64,000 nucleotides of DNA, taken from positions 1 to 64,000 of the forward strand of contig JBDUDR010000001.1 of NCBI GenBank assembly GCA_040002845.1. The letters are read 5' to 3'. Numbering within the stretch: position 1 is the first letter of the stretch; every line of letters begins with the position of its first letter. The stretch is from JBDUDR01 sp040002845 (GTDB taxonomy: Bacteria > Actinomycetota > Actinomycetes > Propionibacteriales > Nocardioidaceae). Positions 47,436-60,381 of this stretch are shown here, one piece after another. The translations under genes were made by a program, and so were the position numbers. The notes beneath the pieces were generated by a model. The model did no database searches. It saw nothing but the letters and a program-made list of their open reading frames with translations, and was not told the DNA's origin.

Positions 47436-47933
47436 TTACTCCTCTTCGCCGGACCGACGGTCGTTGCTGTTGAGTACGCCCCAGGCGACGAAGCGCTGGG
47501 CCAGCAGGCTGGGTGGCTCGTCGAAGATGACAGCGAGTGTCCGCATGTCGTCCTGCCGGATGGACAGCACCCGGCCGTTGTAGTCACCGCGTTGGGCCTG
47601 GATGGTGGCGGCATACCGGGCCAGCGGGGCCACCTCGGGGGCGTCGAGCGACTGGAGTCGCTCGAGGTCAAGCACCAGCCGTGGCGGCGGCTCCGCCGTC
47701 GCGCCGAACTGCACGCGGCCGGGCAGCAGCTCATGGACGGGGACGCCGTAGAACTCGGCCAGCTCGGACAGCCGCTGCACCGTGACGGCGCGGTCGCCGC
47801 GCTCGTATGACCCGACCACGACCGCCTTCCAGCGACCGTCGGATTTCTCCTCGACTCCATGCAGCGACAGGTTCTGCTGCTGCCGGATGGATCGAAGCCG
47901 GGCGCCAAGGGCCCGAGCGTACTCGTTGCTCAT
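47436..47933 (-). CDS. bldD: BldD-family developmental/c-di-GMP-binding transcription regulator
   Basis: 165 residues from the ATG at 47933 (GGAAGGA about 8 nt upstream). The XRE-type N-terminal DNA-binding domain (YARALGARLRSIRQQQNLSL; GRWKAVVVGSYERGDRAVTV) matches Streptomyces BldD closely, as does the C-terminal domain. The c-di-GMP signature RGD-x8-RQDD is intact (RGDYNGRVLSIRQDD near residues 113-127), so dimerisation by tetrameric c-di-GMP is expected. In Streptomyces BldD represses development genes and its own gene; here the regulon is unknown. It lies between nusB and pyrR, as in streptomycetes. Confidence 0.93.
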   Translation of the reverse strand: MSNEYARALGARLRSIRQQQNLSLHGVEEKSDGRWKAVVVGSYERGDRAVTVQRLSELAEFYGVPVHELLPGRVQFGATAEPPPRLVLDLERLQSLDAPEVAPLARYAATIQAQRGDYNGRVLSIRQDDMRTLAVIFDEPPSLLAQRFVAWGVLNSNDRRSGEEE

Positions 47934-47995
47934 GGTGACGTCCTTCCGGCCGGGATGGGGCTTTGCAGGCTCATTCACGGCGTTTCGACTACGGA

Positions 47996-48029
47996 GAGTG
48001 ATCGTATCTCTGACAGGGCTCCGGGTCAA
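47996..48029 (-). promoter_or_regulatory. bldD promoter with possible BldD autoregulatory box
   Basis: On the minus strand TTGACC (48029-48024), a 17-bp spacer and TACGAT (48006-48001) make a near-consensus sigma-A promoter, start near 47994. The -10 overlaps an AGTGA half-site (plus strand 47997-48001) followed after 7 bp by TCTGAC, a partial match to the BldD operator, so autorepression is plausible but the second half-site is weak. Confidence 0.7.
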
Positions 48030-48116
48030 GCGGTACCTGTCGATTCGGGGAGTGTCGTGGTCGCCCCGATCGCGGAAACGCCGAGGTCAGGTGCCGAAAG
48101 AACGCACGCGGGCTGG

Positions 48117-48174
48117 TACTGTCATCGGTGACCGACATCCTTTAACGACCCGTCCGGTGAGGCGGGGAAGGAGG
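48117..48174 (+). promoter_or_regulatory. pyr operon leader: -10 box and PyrR-binding hairpin
   Basis: TACTGT at 48117-48122 is a plausible -10 box. Downstream, CCCG (48149-48152) can pair with CGGG (48163-48166) around the loop TCCGGTGAGG, which fits the PyrR-binding consensus UCC-N-G-N-GAGG. The Shine-Dalgarno GAAGGAGG (48168-48174) lies immediately after the stem and there is no room for a terminator, so PyrR bound to UMP/UTP would block ribosome access, as known for mycobacterial PyrR. Confidence 0.75.
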
Positions 48175-48182
48175 TCCGGCAG

Positions 48183-48794
48183 ATGAGTTCTGCCTTACCT
48201 GGCGCAGATCCCGGCGCCCTCCACACCGACGCTCGGCTGGTGCTCGACCGCCCCGACATCGTCCGGGCGCTGACCCGGATCGCCCATGAGATCCTCGAAA
48301 GCAACAAGGGTCCGCAGAATCTGGTCCTGCTGGGGATCCCGACACGAGGTGTCCCGCTCGCGCGGCGGATAGCCGCTCGCATCGCCGACGCGGGGGGCAC
48401 CCAGGTCCCGGTGGGGTCACTCGACGTCACCATGTACCGCGACGACCTCAGACTTCGACCTGCACGCACCCTTGTACATACAGTGATCCCTGGCTCTGGG
48501 CTGGACGGCGCAGTCGTGGTCCTGGTCGACGACGTGCTGTTCTCCGGGCGCACGATCCGCGCCGCTCTCGACGCCATCAACGACGTGGGCCGCCCCAGCG
48601 TGGTGCGGGTCGCTGTACTGGTCGATCGAGGTCATCGTGAGCTGCCGATCCGGGCTGACTTCGTCGGCAAGAACCTTCCAACCGCGCTGGGTGAGAAGGT
48701 CTCCGTGCTCCTCGAGGAGTACGACCAGAGGGATGCCGTGGTGATCCACCCCGAACCGGTGTCACCCCGAGCACGGGACGAGGGGCTGTCATGA
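48183..48794 (+). CDS. pyrR: Bifunctional pyr operon regulator / uracil phosphoribosyltransferase
   Basis: 203 residues. PRPP signature [18 protein letters not shown] near residue 115, preceded by [16 protein letters not shown] and [13 protein letters not shown]. It senses uridine nucleotides and binds the leader hairpin just upstream of its own ATG. It heads an operon in which every gene overlaps the next by one to four bases up to pyrD. Confidence 0.95.
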   Translation: MSSALPGADPGALHTDARLVLDRPDIVRALTRIAHEILESNKGPQNLVLLGIPTRGVPLARRIAARIADAGGTQVPVGSLDVTMYRDDLRLRPARTLVHTVIPGSGLDGAVVVLVDDVLFSGRTIRAALDAINDVGRPSVVRVAVLVDRGHRELPIRADFVGKNLPTALGEKVSVLLEEYDQRDAVVIHPEPVSPRARDEGLS

Positions 48795-49765
48795 AGCGGC
48801 ATCTGCTCAGCAGCGCGGACCTCACCCGGGACGACGCGACGCTGGTGCTCGACACCGCGGAGGAGATGCGGTCGCTGGCCGATCGGCCGATCAAGAAGCT
48901 GCCGACCTTGCGGGGCCGCACCGTGGTCAACCTGTTCTTCGAGGACTCCACTCGCACCCGCATCTCCTTCGAGGCGGCAGCCAAGCGGCTTTCCGCGGAC
49001 GTCATCAACTTCTCCGCCAAGGGGTCGAGTCTGTCCAAGGGCGAGAGCCTGAAGGACACCGCGCTCACACTCGAGGCAATGGGCGCCGATGTGGTGGTGG
49101 TCCGGCATCACGCCGCCGGTGCGCCTCATCGGCTCGCCAACAGCGGCTGGGTGCGCAGCAGCGTCGTCAACGCGGGCGACGGCACTCACGAGCACCCGAC
49201 CCAGGCACTGCTCGACGCATTCACCATGCGCCGCCACCTCGACAGCCTGGAGGGCCGCCGGATCGCGATCGTCGGGGACGTGCTCCACAGCCGGGTCGCA
49301 CGATCGAACGCACTGCTGCTGGCCATCCTGGGCGCCGAGGTCACGCTGGTCGCGCCACCCACCTTGCTGCCGTTGGGCGTGGGCAGCTGGCCGGTGGAGA
49401 CCTCGTACGACCTCGACCAGGTGCTGCCCAAGGCAGACGCGGTGATGATGCTTCGCGTGCAACGTGAGCGGATGAACGCCGCGTTCTTCCCCAGCGCCCG
49501 CGAGTACAGCCGGCGGTACGGCCTGGACGCCCGACGGTTCGGACTGCTGCCTGATCACGCGCTCGTGCTGCATCCGGGGCCGATGAACCGTGGCATGGAG
49601 ATCTCGGCTGAGGTGGCAGACAGCGACCGCTCGGTGATCGTCGAGCAGGTGAGCAACGGTGTCGCCATCCGGATGGCGGTGCTCTATCTGCTGCTCGGAG
49701 GCAACGACTTCGCGGACGGCGCCTCCATGGAAACCTCGCCGGCGAACTCGGAGGACGACGCGTGA
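48791..49765 (+). CDS. pyrB: Aspartate carbamoyltransferase catalytic subunit
   Basis: 324 residues. Carbamoyl-phosphate motif [18 protein letters not shown] near residue 54 and aspartate-domain [16 protein letters not shown] near residue 135; [12 protein letters not shown] near the end. No regulatory pyrI follows. Second step of UMP synthesis. Confidence 0.96.
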   Translation: MKRHLLSSADLTRDDATLVLDTAEEMRSLADRPIKKLPTLRGRTVVNLFFEDSTRTRISFEAAAKRLSADVINFSAKGSSLSKGESLKDTALTLEAMGADVVVVRHHAAGAPHRLANSGWVRSSVVNAGDGTHEHPTQALLDAFTMRRHLDSLEGRRIAIVGDVLHSRVARSNALLLAILGAEVTLVAPPTLLPLGVGSWPVETSYDLDQVLPKADAVMMLRVQRERMNAAFFPSAREYSRRYGLDARRFGLLPDHALVLHPGPMNRGMEISAEVADSDRSVIVEQVSNGVAIRMAVLYLLLGGNDFADGASMETSPANSEDDA

Positions 49766-51048
49766 CCGCATATCGGATCAGTGGCCCATCGATCTTGGGG
49801 GAGAAGCCGACGGACCTGATGATCCGCGACGGTGTCGTGGCAGCCATCGGCCACGACGCGTCATCCGGGAAGGCGGAGTCGATCGACGCGGCGGGCCTGG
49901 TGGCGCTGCCGGGCCTGGTCGACCTCCACACCCATCTGCGGGAGCCCGGCCGCGAAGACGCGGAGACGGTGGAGTCCGGCACCCGGGCGGCGGCCAGCGG
50001 CGGGTTCACGTGCGTGCACGCGATGGCTAACACCGATCCGGTCGCCGACACAGCGGGCGTGGTCGAGCAGGTCTGGCGCCTCGGCCGGGAGGCCGGCTAC
50101 TGCGATGTGCGGCCGGTAGGCGCGGTCACTGTCGGGCTGGGTGGCCAGCGGCTGGCCGAGCTCGGCGCGATGGCCGACTCGGTGGCGCGAGTGCGCGTGT
50201 TCTCCGACGACGGGAGCTGCGTCTCCGACGCGGTGTTGATGCGACGGGCACTGGAGTACGTCAAGGCGTTCGACGGTGTCATTGCCCAGCATGCGCAGGA
50301 GCCGAGGCTCACCGAGGATGCCCAGATGAACGAGGGTGAGCTGTCGGGGGTGTTGGGAATGCGCGGCTGGCCGGCCGTCGCGGAGGAGGCGATCATTGCC
50401 CGCGATGCCCTGCTGGCCGCTCATGTGAGCTCACGACTGCACGTCTGTCACGTGTCGACCGCCGGTTCGGTCGAGATCGTACGTTGGGCAAAGGGCAAGG
50501 GCTGGAACGTCACAGCAGAGGTGACTCCCCACCATCTGCTGCTGACTGACGAGATGGCGGCCACCTACGACCCGCTCTACAAGGTCAACCCACCGCTGCG
50601 AACGCGGGTGGATGTCGAGGCCCTGCGCGCGGGTCTGGCTGACGGGACGATCGACGTGGTAGCCACCGATCACGCGCCGCACCCGGCTGAGGACAAGGAA
50701 TGTGAGTGGGCGGCGGCAGCCTCCGGCATGCTCGGTCTCGAGACCGCCCTCACGGTCGTCCAGGAGACGATGGTCGACACGGGCCTGCTGGACTGGGCCG
50801 GCGTCGCCGACCGGATGTCGGCGCGACCTGCACGGATCGGCCGCGTCAGCGACCACGGCCACCCGATCGCCGTGGGCGCGCCGGCCAACCTGGTGCTGTA
50901 TGACCCGTCGGTTCGCCGTCGGGTCGACCCGGCGGAGCTGGCCTCACTGTCCCGGAACACGCCCTATGCCCACCTGAGCCTGCCCGGTGCGGTCGTGACC
51001 ACCTTCCTGCGAGGCAAACCCACGGTCCTCGATGGGAAGCTCCAGTGA
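49762..51048 (+). CDS. pyrC: Dihydroorotase (class I)
   Basis: 428 residues, amidohydrolase TIM barrel. Zinc ligands in [11 protein letters not shown] near residue 53, further His in HVCHVST, and the catalytic Asp in ATDHAPHP near residue 303. Forms dihydroorotate. GTG start coupled to pyrB. Confidence 0.96.
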   Translation: MTAYRISGPSILGEKPTDLMIRDGVVAAIGHDASSGKAESIDAAGLVALPGLVDLHTHLREPGREDAETVESGTRAAASGGFTCVHAMANTDPVADTAGVVEQVWRLGREAGYCDVRPVGAVTVGLGGQRLAELGAMADSVARVRVFSDDGSCVSDAVLMRRALEYVKAFDGVIAQHAQEPRLTEDAQMNEGELSGVLGMRGWPAVAEEAIIARDALLAAHVSSRLHVCHVSTAGSVEIVRWAKGKGWNVTAEVTPHHLLLTDEMAATYDPLYKVNPPLRTRVDVEALRAGLADGTIDVVATDHAPHPAEDKECEWAAAASGMLGLETALTVVQETMVDTGLLDWAGVADRMSARPARIGRVSDHGHPIAVGAPANLVLYDPSVRRRVDPAELASLSRNTPYAHLSLPGAVVTTFLRGKPTVLDGKLQ

Positions 51049-52189
51049 CCATCGCACCGGCGCTGCTGGTCTTGGAGGACGGCCGTGCATTCCACGGTGA
51101 GTCGTTCGGCGCCCCCGGCGAGACGTTCGGTGAGGCGGTGTTCGCGACCGGGATGACCGGTTATCAGGAGACCCTCACGGACCCGTCCTACCACCGTCAG
51201 GTCGTCGTGATGACTGCCCCTCACGTCGGCAACACGGGCATGAACGACGAGGACGCCGAGTCGTCGCGGATCTGGGTTGCGGGTTATGTCGTACGCGATC
51301 CCGCCCGGGTCGCATCCAGCTGGCGGTCGTTGCGCAGCCTGGATGATGAGCTGCGGGAGGACGGGGTCGTCGGCATCTCCGGTGTCGACACGAGGGCGCT
51401 GACCAGGCACCTGCGGGAGCGAGGTGCCATGCGCGTCGGCATCTCGACGACCGAGAGCAACCCGGCCGCGCTGTTGGGGAAGGTGCTGGCGCAGCCCGCG
51501 ATGACAGGTGCCTCGCTGGCCGGAGAGGTCACCACGACGGAGTCGTACGTCGTCCCGGCCCGTCGACAGAGGCGGTTCACCGTGGCAGCACTCGATCTGG
51601 GGATCAAGTCGATGACGCCTCGACTGATGTCCGAACGGGGGATGGAAGTGCACGTCCTGCCCGGGACGGTGACAGTCCGAGGGTTGCTGTCGGTGAAGCC
51701 GGACGGCGTTTTCTTCTCCAACGGACCAGGTGATCCCGCGACAGCAGACCATGCAGTCGAGCTACTCCGGGAGGTGCTCGCCCGGCGCATTCCGTACTTC
51801 GGCATCTGCTTCGGGAACCAGGTGTTCGCGCGAGCCCTTGGGCTGGCCACCTACAAGCTCACGTACGGCCATCGCGGCCTCAACCAACCTGTCCTGGACT
51901 GTTTGACCGGCACCGTCGAGGTGACGGCCCACAACCACGGGTTCGCGGTCGCCTGGACCGGCGACGCGCGCCCCTATGAGCCGGTGCCGACTCCTTACGG
52001 ACTTGCCGAAGTGACCCATGTGTGCCTCAACGACGATGTCATCGAGGGGTTACGTCTCGTCGATGCCCCTGCCTTCAGCGTCCAGTACCACCCGGAGGCA
52101 GCTGCCGGCCCCCATGATGCGACTCACCTGTTCGACCGTTTTGCCAGCCTCATGGCCAACACGCCAGGACCTCCGGACAGGGGCTACTA

Positions 52190-52190
<1 letters not shown>
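51045..52190 (+). CDS. carA: Carbamoyl-phosphate synthase small (glutaminase) subunit
   Basis: 381 residues. N-terminal CPSase domain and C-terminal class I amidotransferase with nucleophile Cys in [11 protein letters not shown] near residue 250 (the F/N variant of GIC-x-G-x-Q common in actinobacteria) and His-Glu in [11 protein letters not shown]. Feeds ammonia to CarB. The TAG stop shares one base with the carB GTG. Confidence 0.95.
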
Positions 52191-55521
<3,331 letters not shown>

Positions 55522-55525
<4 letters not shown>

Positions 55526-56430
55526 GCGTGGGTTCACGTACCGCACAGATCGAGTCCGCGCGGTTGCGCGCGGGTCCGTTGCAAGTGGCTGGAACGGTGC
55601 TCAGTATCAAGCGAGTCGGGGACTACCACCACCTGACGATGGTCGCGGCTGGGATCGCCGAGCGAACCCAGCCGGGCAGCTTCGTCGCGCTGGCCGTTGG
55701 CGGCGCGCACTCCGCGATGTTGCTGAGACGCGCCTTCTCCATCTATCGAGTGCGCAGCAGCGGGGTCTACGGGGGCACCGTCGAGATCGTGTTCGCCACT
55801 TTGGGCAAGGGAACCGAGGCATTGTCCCGGCTCCGGCCGAACGACCCGATCGACGTGCTCGGCCCGCTCGGGCGCCCCTTCGCCTTACCGAAGCAGGCGG
55901 TGCCGTGCGTACTCGTGGGCGGAGGTTACGGGAGCGCTCCGTTGTTCGGTCTCGCTGAGCGGCTTCGGGACCGGCACTGTCAGGTTCACATGGTGCTGGG
56001 CGCCGCGACAGCGAGCCGCCTGTTCGGCGCCTTGGAGGCCAAGCGGGCCGCTCAGTCTGTGCTGGTGACCACTGAGGACGGCTCGGTCGGGATACGCGGC
56101 CGGGTCACGGACGCGTTGCCAGACCTGATCGACCGCACCGCCGCGCAGGTGGTCTATTCCTGCGGCCCGATGGGCATGCTGGCGGCTGTGACCGAGGTCG
56201 CGCTCGCGCACGGCGCGTGGAGCCAGACGGCTGTCGAGGAGTCGATGGCCTGTGGTGTCGGAGTCTGCATGACCTGCGTGCTGCCGGTGATCGGGGACGA
56301 CGGTGTCACGCGAATGGTGCGCTCATGTGTGGAAGGTCCGGTCTTCCGCGGTGAACGCGTGCGCTGGGACGCCGTTGGGACCGTCCCGGTCGACACCTTG
56401 GGTGCGCCCAGGGGAGGCCGGCACGGATGA
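55522..56430 (+). CDS. pyrK: Dihydroorotate dehydrogenase electron-transfer subunit
   Basis: 302 residues from the ATG at 55522 (ATGA overlap with carB). Ferredoxin-reductase-like FAD domain ([11 protein letters not shown]) and NAD domain ([17 protein letters not shown]), ending in a 2Fe-2S motif CGVGVCMTC with a fourth Cys in [10 protein letters not shown]. Passes electrons from PyrD to NAD in the class 1B enzyme. The first 25 residues are a non-conserved extension. Confidence 0.93.
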
Positions 56431-57386
56431 CCATGCTGGAGGCATCTGGCGTCGACCTGACCACGTCCGTGGCCGGGGCCACGCTGCCCAACCCGGTCAT
56501 GACGGCCTCGGGCTGCGCAGCGTCGGGTCGCGAACTCCACCAGTTCTTCGATGTGGCCGATCTCGGAGCCGTCGTGACCAAGTCGATCATGCTGGACCCG
56601 AGGTCGGGCCGCCCGATCCCCAGAATGGCCGAGACCCCGTCGGGCATGCTCAACTCGATCGGTCTGCAGGGACCAGGCATCGATGCGTTCTTGGCGACCG
56701 ACCTGCCATGGCTGCTGCAGCACCGGGCTCGGCCAGTCGTGTCGATCGCGGGCTCGAGTCTGGGGGAGTACGCCGAGCTTGCACGCCGGGTCGGAAACGA
56801 CCCGGGAGTGACCGCTGTCGAAGTCAACATATCCTGCCCCAATGTCGAGAACAGGGGTCTGGTGTTCGCCTGTGACCCGTATCAGGCAGCCAAGGTCGTT
56901 TCCGTGGTGTGTCGAGAGACGCCACGCGGGGTTCCTGTCCTTGCCAAGCTGTCACCCGATGTCACCAGCATCGTCGACATCGCCTCGTCGGTTATGGAGG
57001 CCGGCGCGTCCGGCCTCACCCTCATCAACACGCTGCTCGGCCTGGCGATCGACCCCGGCACCATGCGTCCGGTCCTGGCCGGGGTGACAGGCGGACTGTC
57101 CGGTCCGGCGATCCGCCCGGTCGCCCTACGCGCGGTGTGGCAGGTGCATGAGGCGATGCCCGACGTGTCCATCGTGGGGGTTGGCGGGATCCGTACCGGA
57201 CGTGACGCCTTGGAGTTCATGTTGGCTGGGGCCTGTGCCGTCCAGGTAGGCACCGTGATCTTCAATGATCCGTCCGCGCCCATCCGCATCGTGCACGAGC
57301 TGGCAGACGAGCTCGCCGCGCGAGGCTTCGCAAAGGCCGCGGACGCTGTCGGGCTCGCCCACCTGGCTCGATCCGGGAGGCCATGA
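56427..57386 (+). CDS. pyrD: Dihydroorotate dehydrogenase, class 1B catalytic subunit
   Basis: 319 residues, FMN TIM barrel. NPVMTASGCAASG, VEVNISCPNVENRG (catalytic Cys of class 1), LAKLSPDVTSI and VGVGGIRTGRDALEFMLAGA are conserved. Its partner PyrK is adjacent, confirming class 1B (NAD-linked) rather than the quinone-linked class 2. ATGA overlap with pyrK. Confidence 0.95.
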   Translation: MTMLEASGVDLTTSVAGATLPNPVMTASGCAASGRELHQFFDVADLGAVVTKSIMLDPRSGRPIPRMAETPSGMLNSIGLQGPGIDAFLATDLPWLLQHRARPVVSIAGSSLGEYAELARRVGNDPGVTAVEVNISCPNVENRGLVFACDPYQAAKVVSVVCRETPRGVPVLAKLSPDVTSIVDIASSVMEAGASGLTLINTLLGLAIDPGTMRPVLAGVTGGLSGPAIRPVALRAVWQVHEAMPDVSIVGVGGIRTGRDALEFMLAGACAVQVGTVIFNDPSAPIRIVHELADELAARGFAKAADAVGLAHLARSGRP

Positions 57387-57389
57387 GCG

Positions 57390-58238
57390 ATGCAGCCGTT
57401 CGGCACGCGTCTACAGCGTGCCATGGCCGAGCGTGGCCGCTTGTGTGTGGGTCTCGACCCTCATCCGGGGCTGCTGCGCGAGTGGGGCCTCTCCGACGAT
57501 GCCGCAGGTCTGGAGCGCTTCACCTTGACCATGGTGGCTGCGGTGGGCGATGTGGTGGCGGTGCTGAAGCCGCAGTCGGCATTCTTCGAACGCCACGGCT
57601 CAGCGGGCATCGCGGTCTTGGAGCGAACCATCGTCGCGGCCCGCTCGGCCGGGGCTCTCGTACTCCTCGACGTCAAACGCGGAGACATCGGTTCAACGGC
57701 TCAGGCCTACGCCGACGCCTACCTCGATCCATCGTCGTCGCTGGCCTCCGACGCCGTGACCGCGAGCCCGTTTCTCGGGATTGGCGCCCTGGATCCCATC
57801 ATCGACGCGGCGCTGCTGCACCGAGCCGGTGTGTTCGTGCTGGCGCTCACCTCCAACCTTGAGGGCCGCTCTGTGCAGCAGGCTCGGGCCGCTTCGGGCA
57901 CAACCGTGGCCGGCGAGATCCTCTCGGCCATCGCCGGTCGCAACGCGGCGACCACCTCGCTCGGATCGATCGGCGCCGTGGTCGGCGCAACCATCGGTTC
58001 CACCAACGAGAACCTCGAGGTCAACGGGCCATTGCTGGTGCCGGGCATCGGCGCGCAGGGCGGAACGCTGGCCGATCTGCCTCGCATCTTCCGCGGGGCC
58101 GTCCGCAACGTCCTCCCCTCATCGTCACGTGCGCTGATGCGGGGCGGACCTAGCACCGCTGCCCTGCGGCAGGCGGTAGCTCAGACCGTGGGAGCGGCGG
58201 ATTCGCTACTCGGGCGACCGGACTGCCCACAGGCCTGA
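57390..58238 (+). CDS. pyrF: Orotidine 5'-phosphate decarboxylase (type 2)
   Basis: 282 residues from the ATG at 57390 (GGGAGG 9 nt upstream). LCVGLDPHPGLL, KPQSAFFERHG and the catalytic LLDVKRGDIGSTA mark the longer type 2 OMPDC common in actinobacteria. Last step to UMP. No pyrE gene lies in the window, so orotate phosphoribosyltransferase is encoded elsewhere. Confidence 0.95.
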   Translation: MQPFGTRLQRAMAERGRLCVGLDPHPGLLREWGLSDDAAGLERFTLTMVAAVGDVVAVLKPQSAFFERHGSAGIAVLERTIVAARSAGALVLLDVKRGDIGSTAQAYADAYLDPSSSLASDAVTASPFLGIGALDPIIDAALLHRAGVFVLALTSNLEGRSVQQARAASGTTVAGEILSAIAGRNAATTSLGSIGAVVGATIGSTNENLEVNGPLLVPGIGAQGGTLADLPRIFRGAVRNVLPSSSRALMRGGPSTAALRQAVAQTVGAADSLLGRPDCPQA

Positions 58239-58350
58239 TGCAACGCCACTCAAAGCACCGCTGCCGGATTCGCTGAAAGTCGAGCTCCGATCAGGCATGA
58301 TGCAGGCGTGCATGCGAGAGTACGCATGGACCATGAGAGAGGAAACCCCA

Positions 58351-58881
58351 ATGAAGCGCATGATCGGCGCGTGCGCCGTGGCCGTCCTTACCTTTGGCTC
58401 GCTGACCGCCTGCGGCGGCGGCAGCGATAACAGCAGCGCCAACGCCAGTGACAGCAGCAGCACGGGCGACAACAGCGGCGGCGGGATCTTCGGCGGTGGC
58501 GGCACCGACGACTACTGCTCGGCCATCAAGGACGCAAAGGACCAGTTCGGGAGCGTCAACTTCAAGGCAGCCGACCTCGGCGATGCAGTGAACGTGATCC
58601 ACAACCTTGCTGGGCAGGCTCCGGACAGCGTCTCCGCCGAATGGGCCACCATTGACGACGCGTTCAGCCAGCTGATCAGCGCCTTGGCCGATGCGGGGCT
58701 CGACCCATCAGATCTCGGGGACCCGACCGCCATGCAGAGCCTGGCCTCAGACCCGCAAAAGCTGCAGGAGCTCGAGAACATCACAAAGAGCTTCAACAGC
58801 AAGGACCTGACCCAGGCGGGTAACAAGATCGATGCCGAGGTCAAGGCCGACTGCGGCTTCGCCCTGAGCAGCCCAAACTAG
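58351..58881 (+). CDS. Putative secreted lipoprotein of unknown function
   Basis: 176 residues from the ATG at 58351 (GAGAGGAAA upstream). Signal peptide MKRMIGACAVAVLTFGSLTACG with lipobox LTAC (Cys about residue 21), then a Ser/Asn/Asp/Gly-rich linker (GGGSDNSSANASDSSS) and a helical domain beginning DDYCSAIKDAKDQFG; a second cysteine near the end (KADCGFALSSPN) could pair with that of DYC. Resembles small actinobacterial lipoproteins of no known function. Probably has its own promoter in the 112-bp gap after pyrF. Confidence 0.8.
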   Translation: MKRMIGACAVAVLTFGSLTACGGGSDNSSANASDSSSTGDNSGGGIFGGGGTDDYCSAIKDAKDQFGSVNFKAADLGDAVNVIHNLAGQAPDSVSAEWATIDDAFSQLISALADAGLDPSDLGDPTAMQSLASDPQKLQELENITKSFNSKDLTQAGNKIDAEVKADCGFALSSPN

Positions 58882-58919
58882 GGACGAACGCGGCAGGCAC
58901 CGCCGACAAGCACGCCGCG

Positions 58920-58953
58920 GTGCCGGCCGGCTGACACGCCATTGGCCCGGCAC
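58920..58953 (+). terminator. Possible terminator hairpin after the lipoprotein gene
   Basis: GTGCCGGCC (58920-58928) can pair with GGCCCGGCAC (58944-58953) with one bulged C and a 15-nt loop. No T-tract follows. It lies between the lipoprotein stop and the mihF promoter, so a termination role is reasonable. Confidence 0.4.
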
Positions 58954-58990
58954 GGCGCCGAATGGGATTCCCCCTGTGTTCGCGAATGCT

Positions 58991-59020
58991 TTGACCTGTG
59001 AGCCGAAGGCTCGCTAAGTT
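58991..59020 (+). promoter_or_regulatory. mihF promoter
   Basis: TTGACC (58991-58996), 18-bp spacer, TAAGTT (59015-59020): a good sigma-A type promoter about 50 bp before the mihF GTG. It should drive mihF, gmk and probably rpoZ. Confidence 0.7.
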
Positions 59021-59068
59021 CGCAATGCATCCTGTTTCCCTTCGCCGTCGATCCCGAGGTGACCCAAC

Positions 59069-59389
59069 GTGGCAGTTCCGCAACTGACACCGCAGCAGCG
59101 TCAGGCAGCACTCGAGAAGGCTGCCGCGGCCAGGCGTCAGCGTGCCGAGGTGAAGAACCGCCTGAAGCACTCGGGGACCTCGCTCAGCGACGTGCTCGAG
59201 ATGGGCACCTCCAACGAGGTGATCGGCAAGATGAAGGTGCTCGACCTGCTGCAGTCGATGCCGGGTCTGGGCAAGGTCCGGGCCAGGCAGTTGATGAACA
59301 AGATCGGCATCTCCGAGACCCGTCGGGTGCGCGGGTTGGGCAACAAGCAGGTAGCCGCCCTCCAGGCAGAGTTCGAAGCTCGCGGATGA
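59069..59389 (+). CDS. mihF: Actinobacterial integration host factor (mIHF)
   Basis: 106 residues, the length of mature mycobacterial mIHF. Helical N-terminus [27 protein letters not shown] followed by a helix-two-turn-helix DNA-binding domain ([36 protein letters not shown] block). It bends DNA and shapes the nucleoid, and is the only nucleoid protein encoded in this window. GAGGTG precedes the GTG start. Overlaps gmk (ATGA), the conserved actinobacterial order. Confidence 0.94.
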   Translation: MAVPQLTPQQRQAALEKAAAARRQRAEVKNRLKHSGTSLSDVLEMGTSNEVIGKMKVLDLLQSMPGLGKVRARQLMNKIGISETRRVRGLGNKQVAALQAEFEARG

Positions 59390-59955
59390 CCCAACCCGCG
59401 GGGACGGCACTCCTTACGGTGCTGTCGGGCCCCAGCGGGGTTGGCAAGTCCACGGTGGTGACCGAGCTGCGCCGGAACCATCCGGAGGTCTGGGTCTCCG
59501 TGTCGGCCACCACCAGATTTCCGCGGCCCGGTGAGATCGACGGCAAGCACTACTACTTCGTGAGCCCGGCGGACTTCGACAAGCTCGTTGCGGACGGCGC
59601 TTTCCTCGAGTGGGCCGAGTTCGCGGGCAACCGGTACGGGACACCGCGGGACCCGGTCCTGAACCAGCTGGCCGACGGCGTCCCCGTACTGCTCGAAATA
59701 GACCTGCAAGGTGCACGAAGCGTGCGCGAGTCGATGCCTGACGCGCAGCTCGTCTTCTTGCGACCGCCGACGTGGGATGAACTGGTCAAACGGCTAACCA
59801 GGCGTGGCACCGAGGATGACGAGGTGATCGAGCGGCGGCTGGCCGTTGCGCGCGAAGAGCTGGCCCACGAACCGGAGTTCGACCACACGCTGACCAATAC
59901 GGATGTGCGCGCGGTTTGCGCTGAGTTGGTAGCCTTGATGATTCCCAGCACCTGA
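59386..59955 (+). CDS. gmk: Guanylate kinase
   Basis: 189 residues. P-loop [16 protein letters not shown]-binding [23 protein letters not shown], and lid region [13 protein letters not shown]. Makes GDP from GMP. Coupled to mihF. Confidence 0.96.
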   Translation: MTQPAGTALLTVLSGPSGVGKSTVVTELRRNHPEVWVSVSATTRFPRPGEIDGKHYYFVSPADFDKLVADGAFLEWAEFAGNRYGTPRDPVLNQLADGVPVLLEIDLQGARSVRESMPDAQLVFLRPPTWDELVKRLTRRGTEDDEVIERRLAVAREELAHEPEFDHTLTNTDVRAVCAELVALMIPST

Positions 59956-60039
59956 TCGAGCGGGTGGCAGTCTGTCCGCCGGCCGCGCGTCATGCTGGTC
60001 GTCTGCTGTTTTCCGATCCGATCTTGTGAGGCCTAGCGC

Positions 60040-60339
60040 GTGTCCGGCTCCCAGCCTGTTGCCGAGGGCATTACCAACCCGCCCATCGACGAGTTGCTCG
60101 AAAAGACCGACTCCAAGTACAAACTCGTTCTCTACAGCGCCAAGCGCGCTCGCCAAATCAACGCCTACTACTCTCAGCTGGGCGAAGGCCTGCTCGAGTA
60201 CGTCGGCCCGTTGGTGGAGACCCACGTACAGGAGAAGCCGCTGTCGATCGCGCTTCGGGAGATCAACGCCGACCTGTTGACCTGCGAGGACATCGACCCA
60301 GACGCCGAGCCGGATGCCGCGGACTCACCGCAGCTGTGA
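60040..60339 (+). CDS. rpoZ: RNA polymerase omega subunit
   Basis: 99 residues from the GTG at 60040. [32 protein letters not shown] is the conserved omega fold contacting beta-prime; [13 protein letters not shown] follows. Assembly factor for RNA polymerase, also part of ppGpp sensing in other phyla. gmk-rpoZ-coaBC-metK-priA is the standard actinobacterial order. Confidence 0.95.
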   Translation: MSGSQPVAEGITNPPIDELLEKTDSKYKLVLYSAKRARQINAYYSQLGEGLLEYVGPLVETHVQEKPLSIALREINADLLTCEDIDPDAEPDAADSPQL

Positions 60340-60381
60340 CCACGGCCCAGCGGTTGCCGAGACGCTGAGACACTGGCTGAC

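Noticed and set aside
47382..47810. Plus-strand open frame starting inside array E with repeated NKCRIAR peptide
   Set aside because: It is antisense to bldD, and the peptide is only a translation of the DNA repeat.
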